Origin: Actinomycetota bacterium
GTDB taxonomy: Bacteria; Actinomycetota; CADDZG01; WHSQ01
Length of the DNA stretch: 41,126 nt
Assembly (NCBI GenBank): GCA_013694625.1
Contig: JACDCD010000166.1
Coordinates: 1-41,126 of the forward strand
Reading direction: 5' to 3'
The translations under genes and the position numbers were made by a program. The notes under the pieces are model-generated. The model was not told where the DNA came from. It saw nothing but the letters and a program-made list of their open reading frames with translations, and ran no database searches. Shown here piece by piece: positions 24,788 through 32,126 of this stretch. Numbering within the stretch: the stretch's first letter is position 1; the number at the start of each line of letters is the position of its first letter.

Positions 24788-25522
24788 ATGCCGAATGACG
24801 AGATCCGGGACACGCCCCGGTCACCGGAGCTGCCCCTCGGGCCGGGTGCTCCGAAGTTGATTGCCTCGGTTCTCAATGCGGATCTGGACCGGTTGTCAGA
24901 AGTGTGCGGGGAGATGGAGCAGGCGGGACTCGACGGCATCCAGTGGGACGTCATGGACGGCCGTTTCGTCCCCAACCTCACCATGGGCCCGGCAACTATT
25001 GCAGCATGCCGCAAGGCCACTTCACTTCCGTTCGAGGCCCACCTTATGATCGAAGAACCGGAACGATCCATTGAGCAGTACGCTGCGGCGGGCTGCGAAT
25101 ACATCATCGTCCATGTCGAGGCCTGCCGTCATCTGCATAGAGTGCTCGATGCGATCAGTAGCTTGGATGTCAGGGTGGGGGTTGCCCTCAATCCTGCGAC
25201 CCCTCTGGAGGCAATCGCCCATGTCACGGATCTCATAGACGTGCTGCTGCTCATGACCGTCAACCCGGGGTTCGGAGGACAGTCCTACATCGAATCGATG
25301 AAGTCCAAGATAAGGACGGCGCGCGACCTCATGTCCCGTTGGCCGGATGAGGCGCATCTCGAGGTCGACGGGGGTATCTCGCCTTCGACCATCGCCGGCG
25401 CGGCGTCGGCGGGAGCAGATTGGTTCGTGATTGGATCCGCGTTGTTCAAGCATGAGGGTGGAATGGAGGGTGCCGTGAACCATATGCGCGCTGAGGCTTC
25501 GCGCGCAGCTCTCGACTCTTAG
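24788..25522 (+). CDS. rpe: Ribulose-phosphate 3-epimerase family protein
   Basis: TIM-barrel epimerase interconverting ribulose-5-P and xylulose-5-P in the pentose phosphate pathway. Motifs: LIASVLNADLDRL at strand 1, WDVMDGRFVPNLTMGP, AHLMIEEPE, LLMTVNPGFGGQSYIESMKSKI and LEVDGGI. Of the four metal ligands, the Asp in WDVMDG, the His in AHLM and the Asp in VDGG are present, but the first His (VHFD in E. coli) is Gln here (IQWD). The ATG at 24788 gives 244 aa with a ~20-residue N-terminal extension; a TTG at 24779 is the alternative, and neither has a clear Shine-Dalgarno. It lies 54 nt after gad. Confidence 0.88.
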   Translation: MPNDEIRDTPRSPELPLGPGAPKLIASVLNADLDRLSEVCGEMEQAGLDGIQWDVMDGRFVPNLTMGPATIAACRKATSLPFEAHLMIEEPERSIEQYAAAGCEYIIVHVEACRHLHRVLDAISSLDVRVGVALNPATPLEAIAHVTDLIDVLLLMTVNPGFGGQSYIESMKSKIRTARDLMSRWPDEAHLEVDGGISPSTIAGAASAGADWFVIGSALFKHEGGMEGAVNHMRAEASRAALDS

Positions 25523-25597
25523 ATCATGTAGGTTTTGCCGGTAGGAGCGATGACGTCTATCATCGCATGTGATTCAAAATCATGGGAGGGGGCCCTC

Positions 25598-27088
25598 GTG
25601 GATGTCGTCTCCGTAGACGACTCACCCCTCAGCATCGACGAACTGTTGAACGTTGCGAACGGAGCCGGCGTCGAATTGTCTCCCGTTGCGATGATCAGCA
25701 TCCAAGACAGCCGATCAGTTGTGGACAGTGCTTTGGCGACGGGCAGAGCTGTCTATGGGCTCAATACCGGTCTCGGCCATATGAGTAACGTGCGATTGCC
25801 CGACGAGGATCTGCTGGCAATTCAGGAGATGGTGCTGGCAGCCCACGCGGGTGGCTTTGGCCGTGACCTGCCCACCACCATAGTGCGAGCTGCCATGATG
25901 GTCCGGATCAATGGCATGGCGCGGGGCGGCTCAGGCGTCAGCCCGGCGGGTGTTGACATCCTGGTAGCTATGCTCAACATGCGCGTGCATCCCGTGATGC
26001 CGGCGCGTGGCTCTGTGGGAACCGGCGATCTCAGTCAGTTGGCTCATGTGGCAATGGTTGCCATAGGAAAGGGCAAAGCCGAGTACAAAGACGAGGTGAT
26101 GGAGGGGGCGGTTGCGCTTCGGCGCGCGGGTATCACCCCTCTGACGCTGGCGCCCAAGGATGCACTGTCCCTCATGTCCGCGAACGGAGTCTCCATCGGC
26201 CACGGCGCCATCGTAATTCGGCGTGCGGCCGAAGTTGCGGAGCTTGCCGACGTGGCCGCGGCCCTGTCGCTTGAGTCGATCGGAGGCAACCCCTCTATCG
26301 TCCACCCCTTCGTGGCCGCCTCCAAGCCGGTAACCGGTCAGGGGGAAGCGAGCCGCCACATCCAGGCATTGTTGGAGGGAAGCTATTTGTTCGATCCGGA
26401 CGGTCCGGCAACCATACAGGATGCTCTGTCATTCAGAGTTGTCCCCCAGGTTCATGGGGCTGCTCGGGAGTTCCTCAGGCTCGCTCGAAACAGCGTGGAG
26501 ATCGAGCTCAACTCCCGTAGTGACAACCCGCTTGTTTTCGAGGCGGAAGGAACAATGATCCACAACGGCAACTTTCATCCGATAATGATGGCCCTTGCGT
26601 TCGATGCCCTCCGTCCCGCCCTTGCCCATATTGGGCAATTGAGCGAGCGACGGATGAGCCATCTTTGGGACGCAATTTTTGCGAGTCCGGCCCACGCTCC
26701 CGACGGCCCGCCGAGAGACTTTCTTGGTCTGTCCCTCAGGTACTCCGCTGCCCAGGTGTTTGCCGAGCTCAAGCAGCTTGCCTCGCCGGCTACCCTCGAC
26801 TGCCCGCCGTTGGACATAGGTGTCGAAGACCATGCGACAAGCGCACCGTTGAGCGTGTCCAAGACCGAGCTCGCCCTCGATCTACTCGAGGACATTCTGG
26901 CAATCGAGTTCCTCATGGCGCGCGATCTCCTACAATCGGCACATCCGGTTCGACGTCTGGGAAAGGGGACCCGTACAGCACTCGAGGTGACCGACCGGGC
27001 TCTCGCCCAGCTTCCAGCATCCAGATCGGCTGCGGATGCCCATGCGGCACTGCGACAGGTGCTGCGGAAATCCCTCTTCGAGTCATAA
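25598..27088 (+). CDS. Histidine ammonia-lyase-like protein lacking the MIO triad
   Basis: Member of the HAL/PAL aromatic amino acid lyase superfamily. The GTG at 25598 is favoured because GGAGGGGG lies 5 nt upstream (496 aa); the frame begins at 25535. Conserved parts are YGLNTGLGHMSN (active-site Tyr), IQEMVLAAHAGGFG, LESIGGNPSIVHPF, QDALSFRVVPQVHG, SRSDNPLVF and the NGNFH segment. The MIO-forming loop, normally GSVGASGDLAPLAH, reads GSVGTGDLSQLAH (residues 138-150), so the Ala-Ser-Gly that cyclises to the cofactor is replaced by Thr-Gly, one residue shorter. Ordinary ammonia-lyase chemistry is therefore doubtful. No other hut genes are nearby. Confidence 0.85.
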   Translation: MDVVSVDDSPLSIDELLNVANGAGVELSPVAMISIQDSRSVVDSALATGRAVYGLNTGLGHMSNVRLPDEDLLAIQEMVLAAHAGGFGRDLPTTIVRAAMMVRINGMARGGSGVSPAGVDILVAMLNMRVHPVMPARGSVGTGDLSQLAHVAMVAIGKGKAEYKDEVMEGAVALRRAGITPLTLAPKDALSLMSANGVSIGHGAIVIRRAAEVAELADVAAALSLESIGGNPSIVHPFVAASKPVTGQGEASRHIQALLEGSYLFDPDGPATIQDALSFRVVPQVHGAAREFLRLARNSVEIELNSRSDNPLVFEAEGTMIHNGNFHPIMMALAFDALRPALAHIGQLSERRMSHLWDAIFASPAHAPDGPPRDFLGLSLRYSAAQVFAELKQLASPATLDCPPLDIGVEDHATSAPLSVSKTELALDLLEDILAIEFLMARDLLQSAHPVRRLGKGTRTALEVTDRALAQLPASRSAADAHAALRQVLRKSLFES

Positions 27089-27142
27089 GGGGACTTCAAA
27101 CCCCAACCATCCAACGCAGAAGCGGCTAGCATCTGGGGTCTT

Positions 27143-27337
27143 ATGGGTGAACCGGTCTGCTGGATGGACATGCTGTGCCCCTTCTGCGGGCTTCTGATCG
27201 AACACAGAGACGCTGTCACTTGTCCCCACTGCGGGGGCGCAAAGGCCGGAGCCAGAAGCCGGCCGTCCGGACCCGGACATCGAAGCCCCCGTATGATCCC
27301 TGCCGCAGGCGCCCGCCTGCCAAAGGTGACGGGATGA
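27143..27337 (+). CDS. Small zinc-ribbon-like protein
   Basis: Short 64-aa frame with two CxxC pairs, CPFC at about residues 12-15 and CPHC at about 27-30, spaced like a zinc ribbon (DMLCPFCGLLI...VTCPHCGG), followed by a basic, probably disordered tail. Its TGA overlaps the mrpE ATG (ATGA), as in coupled genes of this operon, which supports it being translated. The function is unknown. The Cys pattern is the only family-level evidence, so a chance ORF remains possible. Confidence 0.5.
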   Translation: MGEPVCWMDMLCPFCGLLIEHRDAVTCPHCGGAKAGARSRPSGPGHRSPRMIPAAGARLPKVTG

Positions 27338-27810
27338 GGCAACGACTGGCTCACTGGTTTGCCTGGTGGGTCGCCCTCGTGCTCTTGTGGCAATTGTTCG
27401 TAAACACCTTTGCAGCGCCGGAGGTGCTCGCAGGCCTGGTGGCTGCCGCTATCGCCGCCACCGCCGCCGAGGTCGTCCGGGGACAGGGCCTAATCCACTT
27501 TCGACCCAGGGTGCCGTGGTTACTGCGCGCCCGCAAGCTTCCACTTGCCGTGATCGTCGACTGCCGGATAGTTGTGGGCGCGCTGTGGCGGCGTCTGGGA
27601 CGGGGACAGACCGTGAAGGGCGCCTTCACGGCCGTCCCCTTCAATGCGGGAGGCGACGACGCCGAGGCGGCCGCTCGGCGTGCCCTTTACGTAATGGCGA
27701 TCTCTTTGACGCCGAATACTTTCGTCATCGGCATCGACAGAGAGAACAATGTCATGCTCGTTCATCAACTGGTATCCACCAATCCAACCAGAGCTACCGA
27801 GTTGTTGTGA
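27334..27810 (+). CDS. mrpE: Mrp-type antiporter subunit E
   Basis: Membrane protein of 158 aa with N-terminal helices (WFAWWVALVLLWQLFVN) and the MnhE signature toward the C-terminus: KLPLAVIVDCRIVVGALWRRL and MAISLTPNTFVIGIDRENNVMLVHQL. First core gene of the antiporter operon. The ATG at 27334 is chosen because it overlaps the upstream TGA; the longer frame from 27175 is mostly a shadow of the zinc-ribbon ORF. In the complex, E is a small accessory subunit. Confidence 0.9.
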   Translation: MRQRLAHWFAWWVALVLLWQLFVNTFAAPEVLAGLVAAAIAATAAEVVRGQGLIHFRPRVPWLLRARKLPLAVIVDCRIVVGALWRRLGRGQTVKGAFTAVPFNAGGDDAEAAARRALYVMAISLTPNTFVIGIDRENNVMLVHQLVSTNPTRATELL

Positions 27811-27817
27811 GAGCGGC

Positions 27818-28069
27818 ATGAACATTTGGCTTATTGCGGCGGTGATTCTTCTGTTGGGCCTGATTCCATGTGGGGTCGTGTGTTTCAGGGGCGCGCCGCT
27901 GCAGCGACTTGTAGCCCTCGAAATGGCGGGCACCCTCGATGTCATGGTTCTGCTTCTTCTGGCTCAGGGGTTCAACCAGCCTCCCTTCTATGACCTTGCC
28001 CTCGTACTGTCGTTGCTGTCCTTTGCAGGAGGACTTGTCTTCGTTCGCTTTTTGGAGCGTTGGGTGTGA
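27818..28069 (+). CDS. mrpF: Mrp-type antiporter subunit F
   Basis: 83-aa protein with three hydrophobic helices and the MnhF pattern RGAPLQRLVALEMAGTLDVMVLLLLAQG. The ATG at 27818 lies 7 nt after mrpE. Its stop overlaps the GTG of mrpG. Subunit F is an accessory membrane component of the cation/proton antiporter. Confidence 0.88.
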   Translation: MNIWLIAAVILLLGLIPCGVVCFRGAPLQRLVALEMAGTLDVMVLLLLAQGFNQPPFYDLALVLSLLSFAGGLVFVRFLERWV

Positions 28070-28416
28070 CGTTCCAGGAGGTCGGAATCGCTGTCCTTTT
28101 GTTCGCCGGGGTGGGCCTTACGCTAATCTGCTGCATCGGTATCTGGGTCATGCCGGACACCTATGATCAGCTGCATTTTGCCGGGCCCGCAACTGCCGTG
28201 GCACCGGTCGCAATAGCAGGGGCGGTCATCCTAGAGGAATCGCTTTCGCAATCCGGAGTAAAGGCCGTGCTGGTGGCTGTGGTGATTGGCGTGACCGGTC
28301 CCGCGTTGACCCATGCAACCGGGCGCGCGGCACGGATTCGAGAGCACGGCCACTTCGTAGCAGTGCCCGAAGAGATGCCGGCCGGAAGTACACCGGCGGA
28401 CCCGCCTGCGAGTTAG
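28066..28416 (+). CDS. mrpG: Mrp-type antiporter subunit G
   Basis: Three-helix protein of 116 aa with the MnhG hallmark IGIWVMPDTYDQLHFAGPATAVAPV. A GTG at 28066 overlaps the mrpF stop (GTGA) and is preferred over a TTG two codons earlier. The C-terminus is a short Pro/Ala-rich tail. The next gene starts 16 nt downstream. Confidence 0.9.
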   Translation: MTFQEVGIAVLLFAGVGLTLICCIGIWVMPDTYDQLHFAGPATAVAPVAIAGAVILEESLSQSGVKAVLVAVVIGVTGPALTHATGRAARIREHGHFVAVPEEMPAGSTPADPPAS

Positions 28417-28432
28417 TGGGAGAGGGGATGGG

Positions 28433-28672
28433 ATGGACTTACTTCATGGGCTAGTGCTGGTGTTCGTTGCCATAGGGGGGACGGCCGTCGTCCTCACCCG
28501 GGATCCACTTGCGCAGTCCATTGTGGTGAGCTTCTACGGGATACTCCTGGGGATCCTTTTCTTTGTGTTTCAGGCTCCCGACGTCGCGCTCTCTCAGATT
28601 GTGGTCGGGGCCGTAGCACTCCCGATGATGATCTTGCTGGCCCTTGCAAAGGCCAAGGCAGAGGAAGAATGA
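28433..28672 (+). CDS. DUF4040 subunit (MbhD/MrpA C-terminal-like)
   Basis: 79-aa membrane protein with two to three helices and the DUF4040 pattern DPLAQSIVVSFYGILLGILFFVFQAPDVALSQIVVGA. In classical Mrp systems this segment is part of the large MrpA; in Mbh-type and many actinobacterial or archaeal systems it is a separate gene, as here. GAGAGGGGAT precedes the ATG. Its stop overlaps the next gene (ATGA). Confidence 0.88.
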   Translation: MDLLHGLVLVFVAIGGTAVVLTRDPLAQSIVVSFYGILLGILFFVFQAPDVALSQIVVGAVALPMMILLALAKAKAEEE

Positions 28673-29442
28673 GCCTGAGAGGGCGTCGCAACCTTTTCGC
28701 ACTGGGGGTTCTGGGGTTCTCCGTGCTCTTCCTGTGGGGATTGAACGGCCTTCCGGCCTTTGGTCATTATGAAGGCGTTTACGGCATAACCCTCAATCGA
28801 GTGGCCGTGACGCAGAGGCATGCGACCAATCTGGTTGCAGCGGTCACCTTCGACTATAGGGGCTTCGACACGCTCGGCGAAGAGTTCATCCTGTTCGCCG
28901 CAGTGGTTGGCGTCGCGATCTTGTTGCGAGCGCAGCGCGATGAGGCGGCTACCCCCGATGAGGAGGATGAGGAGACCAAGGATGAAAGCCGCGACGCTCC
29001 ACACACCAGCGACGCCGTAAGGGTTCTGGGACTCGCGTTGATCGGACCTACCGTGTTGTTCGGGCTCTACATCGTGGCGCATGGACACCTTACTCCCGGG
29101 GGAGGGTTCCAGGGGGGCGTGGTGCTCGCCACCGCAGCCCTGCTGGTTTATCTGACAGGAGAGTACGTTGCCTTGAGGAGGGTCAGTCCTGAAAGCGTGA
29201 CTGAGTTGGCGGAGTCCGTCGGAGCCGGAGGTTACGCAGCCATTGGTTTCATCGGCCTTCTGACAGGCCAGGCCTTTCTCACCAATGTACTGCCATTGGG
29301 GATGACCGGGCAGTTGAACTCGTCGGGCACCATCCTGCTGATCAACCTGGCCGTGGGCGTGGGGGTTGCGGGCGGTTTCAGCCTCATCCTCGCTGAGTTC
29401 CTAGAGCAAACACTGCTCGTCCGGGAACGGGAGCACGGTTGA
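28669..29442 (+). CDS. mrpB: Mrp-type antiporter subunit B (MbhE-MrpB fusion)
   Basis: 257-aa membrane protein. The N-terminal part (about 1-90) resembles the MbhE-like segment, including NLVAAVTFDYRGFDTLGEEFILFAAVVGV, normally the end of MrpA. An acidic linker (TPDEEDEETKDE) follows. The C-terminal part (about 115-250) is MnhB: LYIVAHGHLTPGGGFQGGVVLATAALL and PLGMTGQLNSSGTI. The ATG overlaps the DUF4040 stop and the end overlaps mrpC by 4 nt (TTGA). Confidence 0.9.
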   Translation: MSLRGRRNLFALGVLGFSVLFLWGLNGLPAFGHYEGVYGITLNRVAVTQRHATNLVAAVTFDYRGFDTLGEEFILFAAVVGVAILLRAQRDEAATPDEEDEETKDESRDAPHTSDAVRVLGLALIGPTVLFGLYIVAHGHLTPGGGFQGGVVLATAALLVYLTGEYVALRRVSPESVTELAESVGAGGYAAIGFIGLLTGQAFLTNVLPLGMTGQLNSSGTILLINLAVGVGVAGGFSLILAEFLEQTLLVREREHG

Positions 29443-29783
29443 GCTTTCTTCCCTTCGCAGTCGCGGCTTGGCTTTTCGCAGTGGGACTTTACGGAATAGT
29501 CACGAGTCGCCACCTCATTCATCTTGTGGTCTGTCTTTCGGTGGTTCAGTCATCGACGTACGTTCTTCTTCTCGCTATTGGGTATCGGACGGGGGCGAGC
29601 GCGCCGATCTTCGTCGAGATTCCTCCCGGCGCGCCGGCCGTCGACCCGGTGGTACAGGCACTCACGCTCACCGATGTCGTCGTTGCCGCGACGGTCAGCG
29701 CATTGTTGCTGGCGATGGCGGTGCAGGTGCACAAGAAGGCCGGCACCTTTGATCCCGACGAACTAGATACCCTCCAAGGCTAG
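29439..29783 (+). CDS. mrpC: Mrp-type antiporter subunit C (NuoK-like)
   Basis: Three-helix protein of 114 aa homologous to NuoK. Motifs include YGIVTSRHLIHLVVCLSVVQSSTYVLLLAIG and the family mark DPVVQALTLTDVVVAATVSALLLA. It starts at a TTG overlapping the mrpB stop. It is followed by the 91-nt structured spacer rather than directly by mrpD. Confidence 0.9.
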   Translation: MSFLPFAVAAWLFAVGLYGIVTSRHLIHLVVCLSVVQSSTYVLLLAIGYRTGASAPIFVEIPPGAPAVDPVVQALTLTDVVVAATVSALLLAMAVQVHKKAGTFDPDELDTLQG

Positions 29784-29874
29784 TGGTTCGTCGCGCAAGT
29801 AGCGCCTGCACCGAATGCATCGGTAATTTGCGCGATGAGCACTTGTGCTTCTTCCCCTTGATAGCCCCTGACTC
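29784..29874 (+). other. Structured spacer inside the Mrp operon
   Basis: The only sizeable gap in the operon. TCGCGCAA (29791-29798) pairs perfectly with TTGCGCGA (29828-29835), enclosing a second perfect stem ACCGA/TCGGT around ATGCA (29810-29824). A short AGCAC-TT-GTGCT inverted repeat follows at 29838-29849 and then a pyrimidine-rich stretch. mrpD has no visible Shine-Dalgarno. The element could be an attenuator or an RNA-processing site; which one cannot be told from sequence. Confidence 0.5.
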
Positions 29875-31701
29875 GTGAGCGTTTTACTGCCGCTGTCGGT
29901 TGTGGTACCCCTCGTGGCCGCGACACTGCTGATGGCCGCCTCGCGGGCATGGAACAGGCGTGGCTACGACGTGTTCGCCATTGCCGCAGCCGGGAGTGTT
30001 CTGGTGATCTGCATTGTCTTGTTGTTCAACTCCACCCGAGAGCCCATGGTCTATTGGTTCGGGGACTGGAGTCCAAAGGATGGCGTTGCACTCGGCGTGT
30101 CTTTCGTTGCAGAGCCCATTGCACTCACCCTGGCGACGCTGGCGGCGTTTCTCGTGACGGCGTCACTGGTCTATTCATGGCACTTCTTCGACACGGTGGG
30201 AAATCTCTTTCACGTGCTCATGCTCGTGTTCCTTGGCGCGATGATCGGCTTCTGTCTGACCGGCGATCTTTTTACCCTGTTTGTCTTCTTTGAGCTAATG
30301 AGTGTGACTGCGTTCTCCCTCGCCGGGTACAAGATAGAGGAGGAAGGCTCTCTTCAGGGATCGCTGAACTTCGCAGTCACCAATAGCATTGGCGCGTTCT
30401 TGATTTTGAGCGGTATCGCACTTCTCTACGGAAGAACCGGAGCTCTCAATCTGGCGCAGATCGGCGAATCTCTTGCCGGGGGCCCGGCCGATGGGCTGGT
30501 GATAACCGCTTTCGTGTTTTTGATCGCAGGCTATTTCGTCAAGGCTGCGGTTGTCCCGTTCCACTTCTGGCTTCCCGACACTTACGCGTCGGCCCCCACT
30601 CCGGTTTGCGTTTTGTTTGCGGGAATTCTCAGCGAACTGGGCCTCTACGCCATAGCTCGGGTGTACTGGACAATGTTCGACGGTGTGTTCGGAGCAGGGC
30701 TCGTCAACCTCCGAGCGGTAATGGTCGGGACGGGAGCCGTCACTGCAATCGTGGGGGCTGTTATGTGCTGGCCACAACGTCACATCAAGCGGCTCCTGGC
30801 GTTCTCCACCGTGAGTCACGTGGGAATGTTCCTGGTAGGTGTTGGACTGTTCTCCCCGGTCGCCCTTGCGGGAACGGTCGTCTATCTGGTGACCGACGGA
30901 CTGGTGAAAGGGTCCTTGTTCTTCTGCGCCGGCATTCTGCTGCACCGCCTCAGCAGCGTTGATGAGCTTGGCTGCGATGGCTTAGGGCGAGACATCCCCT
31001 ACACCGGCATCCTTTTCCTGCTTGGCGGGCTGGGCCTTGCAGGACTGCCGCCCTTCGGGACCTTTGTAGGCAAGGCGATCATCGAGGAGGAGGCTGCCCA
31101 CCTCGGCTATTCGTGGGTGACCTATCTGGTGGTGGCGGCCTCGGTGCTGACGGCGGCGCCGGTGCTGCGGGCGGGAGCGCGCGTCTTCTGGGGATACGGC
31201 CCCGGGGATGCCTACGGCCACCATTCTGAGGCCGAGGGGGACGAGGGGGAGCCGGAAACGAGTGAAGCACGTGACATCACCCCTCCGCTCATGTGGGTGA
31301 CGGCCGCTGCCCTGTTGGGAGTGAGTTTGGTGGCGGGCATGATCCCAGATCTGTCGATCAGGCTCGAGCCCGCAGCAGACTTCTTCCTCGATCGCGGCGC
31401 GTACGCAGATCTGGTCCTCAGAGGCGTGACGCCGCACGAGGTGCCTCTGCCACCCGGCGCGCCGCTGCTCAAGGGTGCGGTGATCGGGTTGATCACCGCC
31501 CTCGCTGCCGTGTTCGCTGCGGCGATGGGACTGTGGCATGCCAAGCTGCCGGCGTCGATGAAAGGCATAATCGCCAAGGGCCTTGGCCCTCCCTTTGGGA
31601 GGCTGAGGGCACTTCACTCAGGGCATGTGGGCGACTACGTCGCCTGGCTCACCGTCGGTGTAGCCGTCCTCGGTGGTCTGCTGGCTGCCACCATTGGATA
31701 G
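29875..31701 (+). CDS. mrpD: Mrp-type antiporter subunit D (NuoN/NuoM-like proton channel)
   Basis: Large polytopic protein of 608 aa with about 14 or more helices, the proton-conducting antiporter-like subunit. Diagnostic segments: GDLFTLFVFFELMSVTAFSLAGYKIEEEGS with the key glutamate of helix 5, AGYFVKAAVVPFHFWLPDTYASAPTPV with the helix 7 lysine, and HIKRLLAFSTVSHVGMFLVGV. An extra C-terminal part (about 480-608) with two to three helices exceeds the usual ~490-500 aa. It starts at a GTG without a clear ribosome binding site. It is the only antiporter-like subunit in the operon. A stand-alone NuoN/HyfB-type role is excluded by the neighbours. Confidence 0.93.
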   Translation: MSVLLPLSVVVPLVAATLLMAASRAWNRRGYDVFAIAAAGSVLVICIVLLFNSTREPMVYWFGDWSPKDGVALGVSFVAEPIALTLATLAAFLVTASLVYSWHFFDTVGNLFHVLMLVFLGAMIGFCLTGDLFTLFVFFELMSVTAFSLAGYKIEEEGSLQGSLNFAVTNSIGAFLILSGIALLYGRTGALNLAQIGESLAGGPADGLVITAFVFLIAGYFVKAAVVPFHFWLPDTYASAPTPVCVLFAGILSELGLYAIARVYWTMFDGVFGAGLVNLRAVMVGTGAVTAIVGAVMCWPQRHIKRLLAFSTVSHVGMFLVGVGLFSPVALAGTVVYLVTDGLVKGSLFFCAGILLHRLSSVDELGCDGLGRDIPYTGILFLLGGLGLAGLPPFGTFVGKAIIEEEAAHLGYSWVTYLVVAASVLTAAPVLRAGARVFWGYGPGDAYGHHSEAEGDEGEPETSEARDITPPLMWVTAAALLGVSLVAGMIPDLSIRLEPAADFFLDRGAYADLVLRGVTPHEVPLPPGAPLLKGAVIGLITALAAVFAAAMGLWHAKLPASMKGIIAKGLGPPFGRLRALHSGHVGDYVAWLTVGVAVLGGLLAATIG

Positions 31702-31706
31702 TCCGG

Positions 31707-32126
31707 TCAGGATGCGTGGTCCCGGCGCCCCCCTTCGTCCTGAAGGGCCGTAAGCCACACCCAGTAGATGAACAGAATCTGGAGGGGCAGCCGGGCCACC
31801 AATGTCACAGAACCCCCGGGGATCCCGGGATATCGATTCGGATAAATCGCCATGTGTACATTGGCGGGGTAGATGGCGATGAGCGTCGCTATGAGGAGCC
31901 AACCCGCAGCACGCCGGGTCCGTGCATGCATCGTGCCCAGTCCGCCGGCGATCTCGGCGACTCCCGAAATGTAGACCAGTGCAAGTGGCGCCCCAAGGAC
32001 ATCCGGAACAGCAGATACATACAGTTGCGGCAGCACAAAGTGGTTGACTCCGAGGAGAACCATCACCGGCCCTGCGAAAACCTGGGCAATCCTCGGCATC
32101 ACCCGGCGGTGATTGGCGCGTTTCAC
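31707..32126 (-). CDS. DoxX-like membrane protein
   Basis: 139-aa protein with four hydrophobic helices and the DoxX-type pattern PRIAQVFAGPVMVLLGVNHFVLPQLY and LVYISGVAEIAGGLGTMHARTRRAAGWLLIATLIAIYPANVHMA. The biochemical role of such stand-alone DoxX proteins is poorly defined (quinone or redox-linked). It starts at a GTG overlapping the methyltransferase stop by 4 nt, and ends 5 nt from the convergent mrpD stop. Confidence 0.85.
   Translation of the reverse strand: MKRANHRRVMPRIAQVFAGPVMVLLGVNHFVLPQLYVSAVPDVLGAPLALVYISGVAEIAGGLGTMHARTRRAAGWLLIATLIAIYPANVHMAIYPNRYPGIPGGSVTLVARLPLQILFIYWVWLTALQDEGGRRDHAS

Noticed and set aside
26575-27393. 272-aa minus-strand ORF near the lyase gene and mrpE
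   Set aside because: Antisense to the lyase and crosses into mrpE; Arg/Ser-rich without motifs.
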